The notes: generated by a model from the letters alone, not told the origin. Shown: positions 8,938 to 17,857, numbered from the stretch's first letter. The stretch: 64,000 nt of DNA from Nocardioides panacisoli (GCF_019448235.1 NZ_CP080409.1:1302001-1366000), one strand, 5' to 3'. Program-made: numbers and translations.

Positions 8938-10623
8938 TCAGGCTTCCACGACCACCGGGATGATCATCGGGCGGCGCTTGTGGGTCTTGTTGACCCAGCG
9001 GCCGATGGTGCGCCGGATGGTCTGCTGCAGCTGGTAGGTGTCGGTGTTGCCCTCGTTGATGGAGCGGTTGACCGCATCGATGATCGGCTGGGTGATCTCG
9101 TGGAAGTCCGAGTCCTCCCAGGCGTGGCCGCGGGCGTGGATCTCGGGGCCTGCCGAGACCTTGCCGGCCACGGAGTCGATCACCACGATCACCGAGATGA
9201 ACCCCTCCTCGCCGAGGATGCGACGGTCCTTGAGCTCGGACTCGGTGACGTCACCGACGGTCTGGCCGTCGACGAACACGTAGCCGCAGTCGACCTTGCC
9301 GGTCACCGATGCCACGCCGTCGACCAGGTCCACCACCACACCGTCCTCGGCGATGACGACATTCTCCACGCCGGTGGCCCTGGCGATGTCGGCGTTGGCG
9401 AGCATGTGCCGCATCTCGCCGTGGACCGGCAGCACGTTGCGCGGCTGGACGATGTTGTAGCAGTAGAGGAGCTCGCCGGCGCTGGCGTGGCCGCTGACGT
9501 GGACGAGCGCGTTGGCCTTGTGCACCACGCGGGCGCCCCAGCGGGCGAGGCCGTTGATGACGCGGTAGACGGCGTTCTCGTTGCCCGGGATCAGGCTGGA
9601 GGCGAGGACGACGGTGTCGCCCTCCTCGAGGTGCACGAAGTTGTGGTTGCGCTGGGCGATGCGCGAGAGCGCACTCAGCGGCTCCCCCTGGGAGCCGGTG
9701 GAGATCAGCACCTGCTTCTCCGGCGGCAGCTCGGCGAGCTCCTTGGCGTCGACCATCACGTCCGGGGGGACGGTGAGGTGGCCGAGGTCGCGGGCGATGC
9801 CCATGTTGCGCACCATGGAGCGGCCGACGTAGGCGACCTTGCGGTCGTGCTTGACCGCGGCGTCCAGCGCCTGCTGGACACGGTGCACGTGGGAGGCGAA
9901 GCAGGCCACGATGATCCGTTGGTCGGACTCGCGGAACACCTGCTCCAGCACGGGCCCGATGTTCTTCTCAGCGGTCGTGAACCCGGGGACCTCGGCGTTG
10001 GTGGAGTCGACCAGGAAGAGGTCGACCCCCTCCTCCCCCAGTCGGGCGAAGGCGCGCAGGTCGGTGATCCGGCCGTCGAGCGGCAACTGGTCCATCTTGA
10101 AGTCACCGGTGTGCAGCACGGTGCCGGCGCCGGTGCGGATCGCGACCGCGAGGGCGTCGGGGATCGAGTGGTTGACGGCGACGAACTCGAGCTGGAACGG
10201 CCCGAAGTCGATGGTGTCGCCCTCGGCGACCTGGTGCTGCACGGTCTGCTTGAGCCGGTGCTCGCGCAGCTTGCTGCCCACCAGGGCCAGGGTGAGCTCG
10301 GAGCCGACCAGCGGGATGTTCTCCCGCTCGCGCAGCAGGTAGGGCACCGCGCCGATGTGGTCCTCGTGGCCGTGCGTCAGCACCAGGGCCTCGATCGCGT
10401 CGAGGCGGTCCCGGATCGCGGAGAAGTCCGGCAGGATCAGGTCCACGCCGGGCTGGTGGTCGTCGGGGAAGAGGACGCCGCAGTCGACGACGAGCAGGCG
10501 GCCGTCGTACTCGAACACGGTCATGTTGCGACCGACCTCGCCCAGGCCACCCAGGGGGATGACGCGGAGTCCGCCCTTGGGCAGCTCCGGTGGCGCGGTC
10601 AGGTCGGGGTGGGGGTGACTCAA
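8938..10623 (-). CDS. rnj: Ribonuclease J
   Basis: A 561-residue metallo-beta-lactamase/beta-CASP ribonuclease acting in 5'-end-dependent RNA decay and rRNA maturation. Motifs: GGLGEVGRNM near the N-terminus, the zinc motif THGHEDHIGA (about 78-88), HTGDFKMD, and the beta-CASP blocks STNAEVPGFT and SGHAS. The start is TTG at 10623 with GAGGAG 4 bases upstream. It lies 42 bases downstream of dapA on the same strand, the standard actinobacterial dapA-rnj pairing. Confidence 0.93.
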   Translation of the reverse strand: MSHPHPDLTAPPELPKGGLRVIPLGGLGEVGRNMTVFEYDGRLLVVDCGVLFPDDHQPGVDLILPDFSAIRDRLDAIEALVLTHGHEDHIGAVPYLLRERENIPLVGSELTLALVGSKLREHRLKQTVQHQVAEGDTIDFGPFQLEFVAVNHSIPDALAVAIRTGAGTVLHTGDFKMDQLPLDGRITDLRAFARLGEEGVDLFLVDSTNAEVPGFTTAEKNIGPVLEQVFRESDQRIIVACFASHVHRVQQALDAAVKHDRKVAYVGRSMVRNMGIARDLGHLTVPPDVMVDAKELAELPPEKQVLISTGSQGEPLSALSRIAQRNHNFVHLEEGDTVVLASSLIPGNENAVYRVINGLARWGARVVHKANALVHVSGHASAGELLYCYNIVQPRNVLPVHGEMRHMLANADIARATGVENVVIAEDGVVVDLVDGVASVTGKVDCGYVFVDGQTVGDVTESELKDRRILGEEGFISVIVVIDSVAGKVSAGPEIHARGHAWEDSDFHEITQPIIDAVNRSINEGNTDTYQLQQTIRRTIGRWVNKTHKRRPMIIPVVVEA

Positions 10624-10665
10624 GAGTCTCCTCGGATCAGGGGTGGGAAGGGGTGCGGTCGTGGG

Positions 10666-11559
10666 TCACAGGACGCCGGCGGCGTCCAGCCCTGCCCGCA
10701 GGACGGCGACCTCGGCCTCGTCGAGCTCGACCAGCGGCGGCCGCACGCGACGGTTGTCCAGCACGCCGAGGAGCTGCAGGGATGCCTTGGCGGTCGTGGC
10801 GCCGTAGTTGTCGGGCCCCATGATGGCGTCGATGGCGGGCAGCATCGAGGTGTAGATGTCCAGCGCGGAGCGCGGGTCGCCGTGGTGGAAGGCGTCGTAC
10901 ATGGCCCGGAGACGGTCGCCGACCACGTGGCCACACACCGACACGAAGCCGGAGGCGCCGTGGGCGAGCCAGCCGAGGTTGGCGATGTCGTCCCCGGAGT
11001 AGATGGCGAAGCCGAGCTCAGCGATCCGGATGCCGCGGGCATAGTTGCCCACGGCGTCCTTGACCGCGAGGACCTGCTCCCACGAGGACATCTCGAGGTA
11101 GGACTCGAGCGCGATCTGGCTGCCGGTGCGGCCGGGGATGTCGTAGAGCATCACCGGCAGCTCGGCGGCGTCGACCGCGTGGCGGAAGTGGGTGAGGATG
11201 CCGCGCTGGCCGGGCTTGTTGTAGTACGGCGTCACCAGCAGCACGCCGTCGGCGCCGACCTTCTTGGCCTGCTGGGCGAGCCAGGTCGAGGTGCTGGTGT
11301 CGTTGGTGCCGATGCCGGCGACGATGACGGCGTCGTCCTTGACCTCGTCCTTGATGGCGGCGAGCAGCTCGCCGTCCTGCTCCTTGGTCGTGGTCGCCGA
11401 CTCACCCGTGGTGCCGGAGACGACGATGCCGTCGTGGCCGTGGTCGATCAGGTGACGCGCGACCCGCTGTGCGGACTCCAGGTCCAGGGTCCCGTCGGAC
11501 TTGAACGGCGTGGCCATGGCAGTCAGCACGGTGCCGAAGGGGGCGTGGGGCGCGTTCAT
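10666..11559 (-). CDS. dapA: 4-hydroxy-tetrahydrodipicolinate synthase
   Basis: A 297-residue TIM-barrel lyase condensing pyruvate with aspartate semialdehyde, the first committed step to diaminopimelate and lysine. Key features: GTTGESATTTKEQ substrate loop, YYNKPGQRG, the catalytic Tyr in MLYDIPGRTG (about 138) and the Schiff-base Lys in AVKDAVGN (about 166). Length matches the family. It precedes rnj. Confidence 0.94.
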   Translation of the reverse strand: MNAPHAPFGTVLTAMATPFKSDGTLDLESAQRVARHLIDHGHDGIVVSGTTGESATTTKEQDGELLAAIKDEVKDDAVIVAGIGTNDTSTSTWLAQQAKKVGADGVLLVTPYYNKPGQRGILTHFRHAVDAAELPVMLYDIPGRTGSQIALESYLEMSSWEQVLAVKDAVGNYARGIRIAELGFAIYSGDDIANLGWLAHGASGFVSVCGHVVGDRLRAMYDAFHHGDPRSALDIYTSMLPAIDAIMGPDNYGATTAKASLQLLGVLDNRRVRPPLVELDEAEVAVLRAGLDAAGVL

Positions 11560-11581
11560 GGGTGCAGGCTATCCCTTCGCA

Positions 11582-12520
11582 TCAGACATGGGGCATGACG
11601 TCGGCCGCGACCTGCCGGAGGTGATCCAGGTCGCCCAGGTCGAGCACCTGCAGGTACAGCCGCTCGGTGCCGAGGGCGGCGAACCGCCCGGCCTTGTCGA
11701 TGACCTCCTCGGGCGTGCCGGCGAACCCGTTCTCCCGCAGTTCGGCGACGTCCCGGCCGATCGCGGCGGCGCGGCGGGCGAGCTCGTCCTCGTCGGAGCC
11801 CACGCAGAGCACGAGGGCGTTGGACCAGGTCAGGTCGTCGGGGTCGCGGTCGATCTCCTCGCACGCGGCGCGGACGCGGCCGAACTGCGCGGCGGTGAAG
11901 TCCTCGTCGACGAAGGGCAGGTTGAACTCGTCGGCGTAGCGGGCCGCGAGGGCCGGCGTACGGCGTGGCCCCTTGCCGCCGATGAGTACCGGCGGGCCAC
12001 CTCGGTGACCGCCGTCCTGGGTCGGCTTGGGCAGTGCCGGGGAGTCGGTGAGGTCGTAGTGTTCGCCGTGGAAGGAGTAGGTCTCCCCCGCCGTCGTGCC
12101 CCACAGCCCGGTGATGACCTCGAGCTGCTCGGCGTAGCGGTCGAAGCGCTCCTTGGTGTCCGGGAACGGGATGCCGTAGGCGGTGTGCTCCTCGGTGAAC
12201 CAGCCGGCACCGATGCCGAACTCGACCCGTCCGCCGCTCATCTGGTCCACGCCGGCGGCCTGGATGGCGAGCACGCCGGGGTGGCGGAAGGTGGCGCTGG
12301 TCATCAGCGTGCCGAGCCGGATCGTGCTGGTGTCGCGTGCGAGGCCGGCCAGCGTGGTCCACGCGTCGGTCGGGCCGGGCAGGCCGTCTCCGCCCATCTG
12401 CAGGTAGTGGTCGGACCGGAAGAAGGCCCCGAAACCCAACTCCTCGGCAGTGCGGGCGACGGCCAGCAGGTCGTCGTACGTCGCGCCCTGCTGGGGCTCG
12501 GTGAAGACGCGCAGTTCCAT
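11582..12520 (-). CDS. LLM-class F420-dependent oxidoreductase
   Basis: A 312-residue luciferase-like TIM-barrel protein. The sequence shows the LLM blocks AEELGFGAFFRSDHYL, DAWTTLAGLARDTSTIRLGTLMTSATFRHPG, GRVEFGIGAGWFTEEHTAYGIPFP and PVLIGGKGPRRTP. Actinobacterial members of this subgroup usually use deazaflavin F420, though FMN use cannot be excluded from sequence. Substrate is unknown. It follows the importer operon at a distance and is not obviously coupled to dapA, 22 bases downstream. Confidence 0.82.
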   Translation of the reverse strand: MELRVFTEPQQGATYDDLLAVARTAEELGFGAFFRSDHYLQMGGDGLPGPTDAWTTLAGLARDTSTIRLGTLMTSATFRHPGVLAIQAAGVDQMSGGRVEFGIGAGWFTEEHTAYGIPFPDTKERFDRYAEQLEVITGLWGTTAGETYSFHGEHYDLTDSPALPKPTQDGGHRGGPPVLIGGKGPRRTPALAARYADEFNLPFVDEDFTAAQFGRVRAACEEIDRDPDDLTWSNALVLCVGSDEDELARRAAAIGRDVAELRENGFAGTPEEVIDKAGRFAALGTERLYLQVLDLGDLDHLRQVAADVMPHV

Positions 12521-12537
12521 GGCGACAGCCTGCCAGA

Positions 12538-12572
12538 ACGGTCCCGCCGTTGGTCGAGCCTGTCGGGACCGT
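12538..12572 (-). terminator. Inverted repeat after the ehu operon, overlapping a REP-like palindrome
   Basis: A 9-base perfect stem (12538-12546 with 12564-12572) in the 67-base gap after ehuA. There is no T-run, so if it terminates transcription it is a weak or GC-only hairpin. Bases 12550-12570 resemble the short palindromic intergenic elements common in Nocardioides-type genomes; that resemblance is from memory. Confidence 0.35.
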
Positions 12573-12587
12573 CGACCTCGCCGGGCC

Positions 12588-13403
12588 TCAGTGCCCCTTG
12601 ACCGCGCCGAGGAACGCCTGGGTGCGCTCGTGCCGCGGGTTGTCCAGGACGTCGGCCGGGCGCCCCTCCTCGATGATCTGGCCGCCGTCGAACATCAGGA
12701 GGCGGTCGGCCATCTCCCGGGCGAAGCCCATCTCGTGGGTCACCAGCAGCATCGTGGTGTTGCCCTCCTCGGCGATGTCGCGCAGCACGTTGAGCACCTC
12801 GCCGACCAGCTCGGGGTCGAGCGCGGAGGTGACCTCGTCGAAGAGCATCACGCGCGGCTCGCAGGCCAGTGACCGGGCGATCGCGACGCGCTGCTTCTGG
12901 CCACCCGAGAGCTGGCCCGGGGTCTGGTTCGCCGCGTGCGCGAGCCCGACCTGGTCCAGCAGCCGCATGCCCTTCTCGCTGGCCTCGTCGCGGGACTTCC
13001 CGTGCACCTTCATCGGCGCCAGCATGATGTTCTCCAGCGCGGTCATGTGCGGGAACAGGTTGAAGTGCTGGAACACCATCCCGATGTCGGAGCGCACCTC
13101 GGAGACGTGCTTCTCCCCCGCCGGACGCAACTTGTCGCCGTGCGGCTCGTGGTAGAGGTGCCGGTCGCCGATCTTGACGGTGCCCGAGTCCGGCCGCTCC
13201 AGGGTCATGGTGACCCGCAGGATGGTGGTCTTGCCGGAGCCGGAGGGCCCGATGATGACGACCTTCTCCCCCGGCGCGACGTCGAGGTCGAGGTCGCGCA
13301 GCACCACGTTGGTGCCGAAGGCCTTGTTGACGTTGCGGAAGGTGACACCGGCGGCACTCTTGTCGGCAGCCGTCACGGATGCGGTGGTCTCAGACGCGCT
13401 CAT
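12588..13403 (-). CDS. ehuA: Ectoine/hydroxyectoine-type ABC importer, ATP-binding protein
   Basis: A 271-residue polar-amino-acid-type ABC ATPase. Walker A is GPSGSGKTT (about residue 50), the signature is LSGGQKQRVAIARSLA, Walker B is VMLFDEVTSALDPE, and the switch His lies in LLVTHEMGFA. It energises the importer formed with the two permeases and the binding protein encoded just upstream. Its start overlaps the preceding permease gene by 14 bases. Assignment to ectoine rests mainly on the binding protein; the ATPase alone would only be called amino-acid type. Confidence 0.85.
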   Translation of the reverse strand: MSASETTASVTAADKSAAGVTFRNVNKAFGTNVVLRDLDLDVAPGEKVVIIGPSGSGKTTILRVTMTLERPDSGTVKIGDRHLYHEPHGDKLRPAGEKHVSEVRSDIGMVFQHFNLFPHMTALENIMLAPMKVHGKSRDEASEKGMRLLDQVGLAHAANQTPGQLSGGQKQRVAIARSLACEPRVMLFDEVTSALDPELVGEVLNVLRDIAEEGNTTMLLVTHEMGFAREMADRLLMFDGGQIIEEGRPADVLDNPRHERTQAFLGAVKGH

Positions 13404-14247
13404 AGGCGATCTTCCTCTCGAGTTGTCGGACGGCCCACGCCGCCGGGAGGCTCAGCATCAGGAAGCCGAGGCCGATCAGCAGGTAGGGCTCGGTGTCGCG
13501 GAAGGTGTCGGCCCGCACTTGGTTCGCAAAAAAGAGCATGCCGTGGACGTTGACGGCCACGCCCATCGGCGCGTCCTTGAACGCCGCCACCAGGAAGTTG
13601 CCCAGCGCGGGCAACACGTTCGGCACGGCCTGCGGGATGATCACCCGCGTCCACTTCGTCGTGGGGCCGAGGTTGAGGGCGGTAGCGGCCTCCCACTGAC
13701 CGGCATCGACGGAGTTGATGCCGGCACGGTAGGCCTCCGAGCAGTACGTCGCGTAGTGGATGCCGAGGCCCACCATCAGGATCGTCATCGGGCTGAGACC
13801 GACCTCGACGTAGCGGAAGAAGGCCTGCCAGAAGAAGAGCTGGACCAGCAGCGGCGTCGAGCGGATGAACTCGATGAGGAACGCCGTGGGCCAGCTGACC
13901 GGCTTGAACGTCGTGCGTCGTCCGAGTGCCAGGAAGAAGCCGAGGACGATCGCCACTGCGAACCCGAGCAGCGCACCCTTGGCAGTGACCAGCATGCCCT
14001 GCACCATCAGCGGCACCATGTGGAAGAAGAAGGCCCAATCGAACGTGACCAGGCCGCCGGGTGCCTCCATCGAGGTGTCGTAGGAGTTGACCCGGTCCAC
14101 ACCGCCGACGAGCAGGGAGTAGCCGAGCAGCACCAGCACCAGCGGCACCATGATGTCGGGGCGGCGGTACCACTTGCGGTGCGGCCGGAACTCCTCGATC
14201 TGCGGCTCGTCGCGCACGTCGGTGTCGGTCGTCATGTCCGCGCTCAT
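13390..14247 (-). CDS. ehuD: Ectoine/hydroxyectoine-type ABC importer, permease EhuD-like
   Basis: A 285-residue inner-membrane permease of the HisM/GlnP type. After a cytoplasmic leader of about 30 residues there are several hydrophobic helices. The coupling loop that docks on the ATPase is visible as EAYRAGINSVDAGQWEAA followed by a LGP...IIPQA block. ELIRSTPLL-like EFIRSTPLLVQLFF is typical of the family. It overlaps its neighbours on both sides (4 and 14 bases), so the operon is translationally coupled. Confidence 0.83.
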   Translation of the reverse strand: MSADMTTDTDVRDEPQIEEFRPHRKWYRRPDIMVPLVLVLLGYSLLVGGVDRVNSYDTSMEAPGGLVTFDWAFFFHMVPLMVQGMLVTAKGALLGFAVAIVLGFFLALGRRTTFKPVSWPTAFLIEFIRSTPLLVQLFFWQAFFRYVEVGLSPMTILMVGLGIHYATYCSEAYRAGINSVDAGQWEAATALNLGPTTKWTRVIIPQAVPNVLPALGNFLVAAFKDAPMGVAVNVHGMLFFANQVRADTFRDTEPYLLIGLGFLMLSLPAAWAVRQLERKIAYERV

Positions 14248-14990
14248 CCTCCTGCTCCCGGCTGTTGGCTACGGATGGAGGCGGGGAGTTCGTCGGCCGA
14301 GAGGGTCGGCCCGCCCTTGAACCGCTTCGTGTTCTGCCACTCCAGGAACCGGAACGCGATGCTCACGACCTGGGAGAGGATGAAGTAGAGGACCAGCACG
14401 TTGAGGTAGAGGATCGGCAATGAACCAGAAGCGTTCGCGAGCTGCTGCTGGCGGATGTTGTTGGCCATCCCCATGATGTCGGTGACCCCGATCAGGCTCA
14501 CCAGCGCCGTGCCCTTGAGGATCTCGATGGTCAGGTTGCCCATCGGCGGCAGGATCACCGTCATCGCCTGCGGCAGCACCACGTGGCGCAGCCGCTGGAA
14601 CGGGCTGAGGTTGAGCGAGATCGACGCCTCGTTCTGCCCCTTCGGCACCGAGAGGATGGCGCCGCGGATGATCTCCGCGCCGTAGCCACCCATGTTGATG
14701 CCGAGTGCCACGATCGCGGCGTACTGCAACGGTGGCTGGTCGATGTCCAGGATCGCCGGGAGGGCGTACGCCGCCATGAACAGCAGGATGATCGAGGAGC
14801 TGCCACGCGCCAGCTCGACGAACACCAACGCGGCGCCGCGCACCCACTCCACGTCGGACAGCCGGGCCACGCCGAAGATCAGCGAGAGCACGATGCCGAG
14901 GACGAAGGCGCCGACGAGGATCCGGATCGTCATCAGCGACGACTCGATGAGGAGCTCGTACTGGCTCGGCTCGAGCAGGAGGTCACCCAC
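14244..14990 (-). CDS. ehuC: Ectoine/hydroxyectoine-type ABC importer, permease EhuC-like
   Basis: A 248-residue permease partner of the preceding protein. It has about five hydrophobic helices, the ELARGSSSIILLFMAAY block and the coupling loop AEIIRGAILSVPKGQNEAS followed by LSPFQRLRHVVLPQA. The cytoplasmic C-terminus is about 30 residues. It lies 80 bases after ehuB and overlaps ehuD by an ATGA. Together the two permeases would form the heterodimeric membrane pore. Confidence 0.83.
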   Translation of the reverse strand: MGDLLLEPSQYELLIESSLMTIRILVGAFVLGIVLSLIFGVARLSDVEWVRGAALVFVELARGSSSIILLFMAAYALPAILDIDQPPLQYAAIVALGINMGGYGAEIIRGAILSVPKGQNEASISLNLSPFQRLRHVVLPQAMTVILPPMGNLTIEILKGTALVSLIGVTDIMGMANNIRQQQLANASGSLPILYLNVLVLYFILSQVVSIAFRFLEWQNTKRFKGGPTLSADELPASIRSQQPGAGG

Positions 14991-15070
14991 GGTTTTCAGC
15001 CTTTCCGACCGCGCGCCGCGGGCCCGGGGCCGACCCCGTGGGGTCCGGCCCGGGGCCCGAGCGCGTCAGC

Positions 15071-15973
15071 TCACTTGAAGTCGTCGGCCGTGAGCTCGTT
15101 GGCCTGCTCGACGTTCTCCGTGGAGAAGCCCGGGTAGCCGGTGATGATCTCCTCGGTCGTGCCGTCCTCCTTGTACTCGGTCAGCACGTCGTTGAAGGCG
15201 TCCCTGAAGGCCTGGTCCTCGAGGTTGAAGGCCACACCACCGCAGGGCTGCACGATCGGGTCGTTGCCCTCGGCGGCCTCGGGGTAGAACGGCTCGATGG
15301 CCTCGACCGCGCCGCGGCCCTTGACCTGGCCGTCGACGGTCGGCGCGGTGCCGGTCACGGCGTCGACCTCACCGGCCTCCAGCGCGTTGTACATCTGGTC
15401 GATGCCGGAGAAGGTCTTCACCTGCTCCTTGGGCACTCCTGCGGACTCGGCGTAGCCGACCTCGACCGTGCCACTGGCGACGGCCAGCGTGAGGTCGGAG
15501 TTCTCCCGGAACGTCGCGTAGCTCTCGATGCCCTCGGGGTTGCCCTTGGCGACCGCGAGGCCCTCGGGGATGCAGTAGTTCGGGTCGGTGAACAGCACCT
15601 GCTTGGACCGCTCGGGGTTGAGGTACATGCCGGCCGCGACCATGTCGAACTGACCGGCGTTGATGCCGCTGATCAGCTGGCCGAACTCGACCACGCTGAA
15701 CTCCAGGTCGGTGTAGCCCATGTCCTCGAGCACGGTCCGCGCGATGTCGGGCGAGAAGCCCGTGGCCTCGCCGTCGTCGCCCATGTAGCCGTAGGGCTGC
15801 TCGTTGGCGATGCCGATCTGGATCGTCTCGTCCTTGGGCGGGAGGTCCCCCTCGGCCCCGTCGCCGCCGCCGTCGTCGCTGCCGCACGCAGCGAGGCCGA
15901 CGCTCATCAGTGCCGCCACGCCGGTCAGCGCCAGCATCTTCGTCCGAGTCCTGCCATTGCGGTTGGGCCGCAT
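15071..15973 (-). CDS. ehuB: Ectoine/hydroxyectoine ABC transporter substrate-binding lipoprotein
   Basis: A 300-residue solute-binding protein. The signal peptide carries a perfect lipobox LAAC, so it is a lipoprotein. The mature protein has the EhuB-type opening IGIANEQPYGYM with GEATGFSPDIAR, then FDMVAAGMYLNPERSKQVLF and a conserved TDPNYCIPEGLAV. These blocks resemble the EhuB family more than generic polar-amino-acid binders. I start at ATG 15973, because GAGGAG lies 8 bases upstream; the in-frame GTG at 15982 has no room for that SD. First gene of ehuBCDA. Confidence 0.88.
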   Translation of the reverse strand: MRPNRNGRTRTKMLALTGVAALMSVGLAACGSDDGGGDGAEGDLPPKDETIQIGIANEQPYGYMGDDGEATGFSPDIARTVLEDMGYTDLEFSVVEFGQLISGINAGQFDMVAAGMYLNPERSKQVLFTDPNYCIPEGLAVAKGNPEGIESYATFRENSDLTLAVASGTVEVGYAESAGVPKEQVKTFSGIDQMYNALEAGEVDAVTGTAPTVDGQVKGRGAVEAIEPFYPEAAEGNDPIVQPCGGVAFNLEDQAFRDAFNDVLTEYKEDGTTEEIITGYPGFSTENVEQANELTADDFK

Positions 15974-16039
15974 GGGATCCACTCCTCGTCCCTCGATGTC
16001 GTTTGCACCTCACCCTAGGGGGCTCGTCGGGGGTGGGCA

Positions 16040-16075
16040 GGTATCAATCCGGTCAACTTTTCAACACCGGCGAGT
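16040..16075 (-). promoter_or_regulatory. Candidate promoter/operator of ehuBCDA
   Basis: On the minus strand this stretch reads TTGAAA then, 15 bases later, TACCTG, and also contains TTGACC. On the plus strand it holds CCGGT (16049-16053) and ACCGG (16066-16070) as an inverted repeat around two TCAAC copies. It is the only A/T-richer patch in the 199-base gap before ehuB. No regulator gene is adjacent. Confidence 0.35.
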
Positions 16076-16172
16076 CCGCCACGGCACCCCGAGCTGGCCC
16101 GATGGGCACGACCACGACCCTGCCGCATGCGTCGATCGGGCGCAGTGTCGGGGCCCCGGCCCCGCGGTCCGC

Positions 16173-16694
16173 TCAGCTCCCACCGCAGCCGAAGGTGCGC
16201 TCCCAGCGCACCACGGTGAAGCCGTCGCGGGGCTCCCGACTGGCCTCGGACCAGCGGCGACGGTCGAACTCCGGGTAGTGGGTGTCGCCCTCCGGCGACA
16301 CCGGGATCTCGCTGAGCACCTGGACGTCGGCGTAGGGCAGCGCCGCCTCGTAGACGACCGACCCACCACCGATCATCACCTCGCACTCCTCTTCGCGCCC
16401 GTCGATGACCCGGTCCGCCAGCTCGAGTGCCTCGGTGATGTCGTGTGCGACGTCGACGCCCTCGCCGCGCCAGTCGCGGTTGCTCGTGAGCACGATGGTG
16501 TGGCGGTCCGGCAACGGCCTGCCGATGCCCTCGTGCGTGGTCCGTCCCACGATGAGCACGTGGCCCGACGTGGTGGCCTTGAAGTGCTGGAAGTCGGCCG
16601 GCACGTGCCAGGGGATGTTGCCCTCGGCACCGATCACGCCGTTCTCGGCGAGCGCGGCGACCATCGTCACGCGGCGTCCTCGAGGCGTGCTCAT
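16173..16694 (-). CDS. folA: Dihydrofolate reductase
   Basis: A 173-residue NADPH-dependent enzyme regenerating tetrahydrofolate, needed because ThyA oxidises methylene-tetrahydrofolate to dihydrofolate. Visible landmarks: VAALAENGVIGAEGNIPWHVPADFQHFK (substrate site with Trp and Asp), IVGRTTHEGIGRPLPDR (cofactor loop) and EVMIGGGSVVYEAAL. The start at ATG 16694 is preferred. It follows thyA, separated by a 31-codon insert that is coupled at both ends. Confidence 0.93.
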   Translation of the reverse strand: MSTPRGRRVTMVAALAENGVIGAEGNIPWHVPADFQHFKATTSGHVLIVGRTTHEGIGRPLPDRHTIVLTSNRDWRGEGVDVAHDITEALELADRVIDGREEECEVMIGGGSVVYEAALPYADVQVLSEIPVSPEGDTHYPEFDRRRWSEASREPRDGFTVVRWERTFGCGGS

Positions 16695-16786
16695 ACGGCA
16701 CTCGTCTCGCACTCGCCCTGCGGTGCCTCACTCCGGCACACCTCGCTGGCGCTCGCCGTACCTCCGTGGGGGCTCCTCGCGCTCAT
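16691..16786 (-). other. Insert with 11-bp direct repeats; forms a 31-codon ORF coupled to thyA and folA
   Basis: The 11-mer GCTCATACGGC occurs at 16689-16699 and again at 16781-16791. Its minus-strand reading contains ATGA, serving once as the thyA stop and once as the folA start. Between the copies a frame runs from ATG 16786 to TGA at 16691-16693: [17 protein letters not shown], then RSEAPQGECETSAV. Removing one repeat and the insert would restore a direct thyA-folA ATGA overlap. So either a small mobile or repeat sequence landed in the junction, or a small coupled peptide is made. I do not recognise the peptide. Confidence 0.4.
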
Positions 16787-17577
16787 ACGGCGATGGGCGC
16801 CTTGATCCCCGGGTGCGGGTCGTACCCCTCGACGGTGATGTCCTCGAGCTCGAACTCGTCGATGGCGGTGACCGCTGGGTTGAGCCGCAGCGTCGGGAGC
16901 GGCCGCGGCTCGCGGGTGAGCTGGAGCCGCGCCTGCTCCAGGTGGTTGGAGTAGAGGTGCGCGTCCCCGAGGGTGTGCACGAAGTCGCCGACCCGCAGTC
17001 CGGTCACCTGCGCCACCATGTGGGTGAGCAGCGCGTAGGAGGCGATGTTGAACGGCACACCGAGGAACACGTCGCCCGAACGTTGGTAGAGCTGGCAGCT
17101 CAGGCGTCCGTCGGCGACGTAGAACTGGAACAGGCTGTGGCACGGCGCGAGCGCCATGTCCGGCACGTCCGCGGGGTTCCACGCCGAGACCACGTGCCGC
17201 CGGCTGTCGGGATGACTGCGGATCTGCTCGATGACCTGTGCCAGCTGGTCGATGTGGCGCCCGTCGGGCGCGGGCCAGGAGCGCCACTGCGCGCCGTACA
17301 CCGGCCCGAGGTCGCCCTGCTCGTCGGCCCACTCGTCCCAGATGGAGATGCCGCGCTCCTGGAGCCACCGCACGTTGGTGTCGCCCCGCAGGAACCACAG
17401 CAGCTCACCGAACACCGAGCGCGTGTGGACCTTCTTGGTCGTCACCAGCGGGAAGCCGGCCCCGAGCTCGAAGCGCATCTGGTGCCCGAAGACGCTCAGC
17501 GTGCCGGTGCCGGTGCGGTCGGACTTGGCCACGCCCTCGTCGAGGATGCGGCGGACGAGATCGAGGTAAGCCTGCAC
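16783..17577 (-). CDS. thyA: Thymidylate synthase (ThyA type)
   Basis: A 264-residue enzyme converting dUMP to dTMP with methylene-tetrahydrofolate. The catalytic Cys is in [12 protein letters not shown] (about Cys146). Other landmarks are [17 protein letters not shown], the [23 protein letters not shown] stretch, [21 protein letters not shown] and HLYSNH. The start is GTG at 17577. Pairs functionally with folA. Confidence 0.95.
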   Translation of the reverse strand: MQAYLDLVRRILDEGVAKSDRTGTGTLSVFGHQMRFELGAGFPLVTTKKVHTRSVFGELLWFLRGDTNVRWLQERGISIWDEWADEQGDLGPVYGAQWRSWPAPDGRHIDQLAQVIEQIRSHPDSRRHVVSAWNPADVPDMALAPCHSLFQFYVADGRLSCQLYQRSGDVFLGVPFNIASYALLTHMVAQVTGLRVGDFVHTLGDAHLYSNHLEQARLQLTREPRPLPTLRLNPAVTAIDEFELEDITVEGYDPHPGIKAPIAV

Positions 17578-17586
17578 GCGACCAGC

Positions 17587-17856
17587 CTAGGCGCTCAGCG
17601 ACATGGGCCCGTAGACCACGCGATCGACCTCGAGGAGGGTCACCTGGGCGACCCCGGCATCGAGCAGGTCCTGCCAGGTCTCGCCGATCCAGGACTCGGC
17701 GTCGGACTGGCTGGCGAACCGCTCGTCGGCCAGGTCCGCCGCTTCGGTGGTGCTGAGGTCGACCTCGGCGCCGTCGGCGGTCTCGTGACGCCACGACCAC
17801 GGCCGCTCACTCGGGGTCGGGGCGCGGAAGGCGCTCGGGGGCTCGGGCAGGTTCAT
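17587..17856 (-). CDS. Conserved hypothetical protein
   Basis: An 89-residue soluble protein without signal peptide or membrane helix. It is Trp- and acidic-rich (ERPWSWRHETADGAEVDL, SDAESWIGETWQDLL). It starts one base before the gcvT stop and ends 9 bases before thyA, all same strand, so it is probably cotranscribed. I recall similar small proteins beside gcvT in other Nocardioidaceae, but know no function. Confidence 0.65.
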   Translation of the reverse strand: MNLPEPPSAFRAPTPSERPWSWRHETADGAEVDLSTTEAADLADERFASQSDAESWIGETWQDLLDAGVAQVTLLEVDRVVYGPMSLSA

Positions 17857-17857
17857 C

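Noticed and set aside
4305..8963. Very long open frame on the plus strand opposite the rodZ-like gene and ftsK
   Set aside because: It mirrors the G/C-rich third positions of the minus-strand genes, encodes a His/Val/Arg-rich sequence without any domain, and has no SD. It is an antisense shadow.
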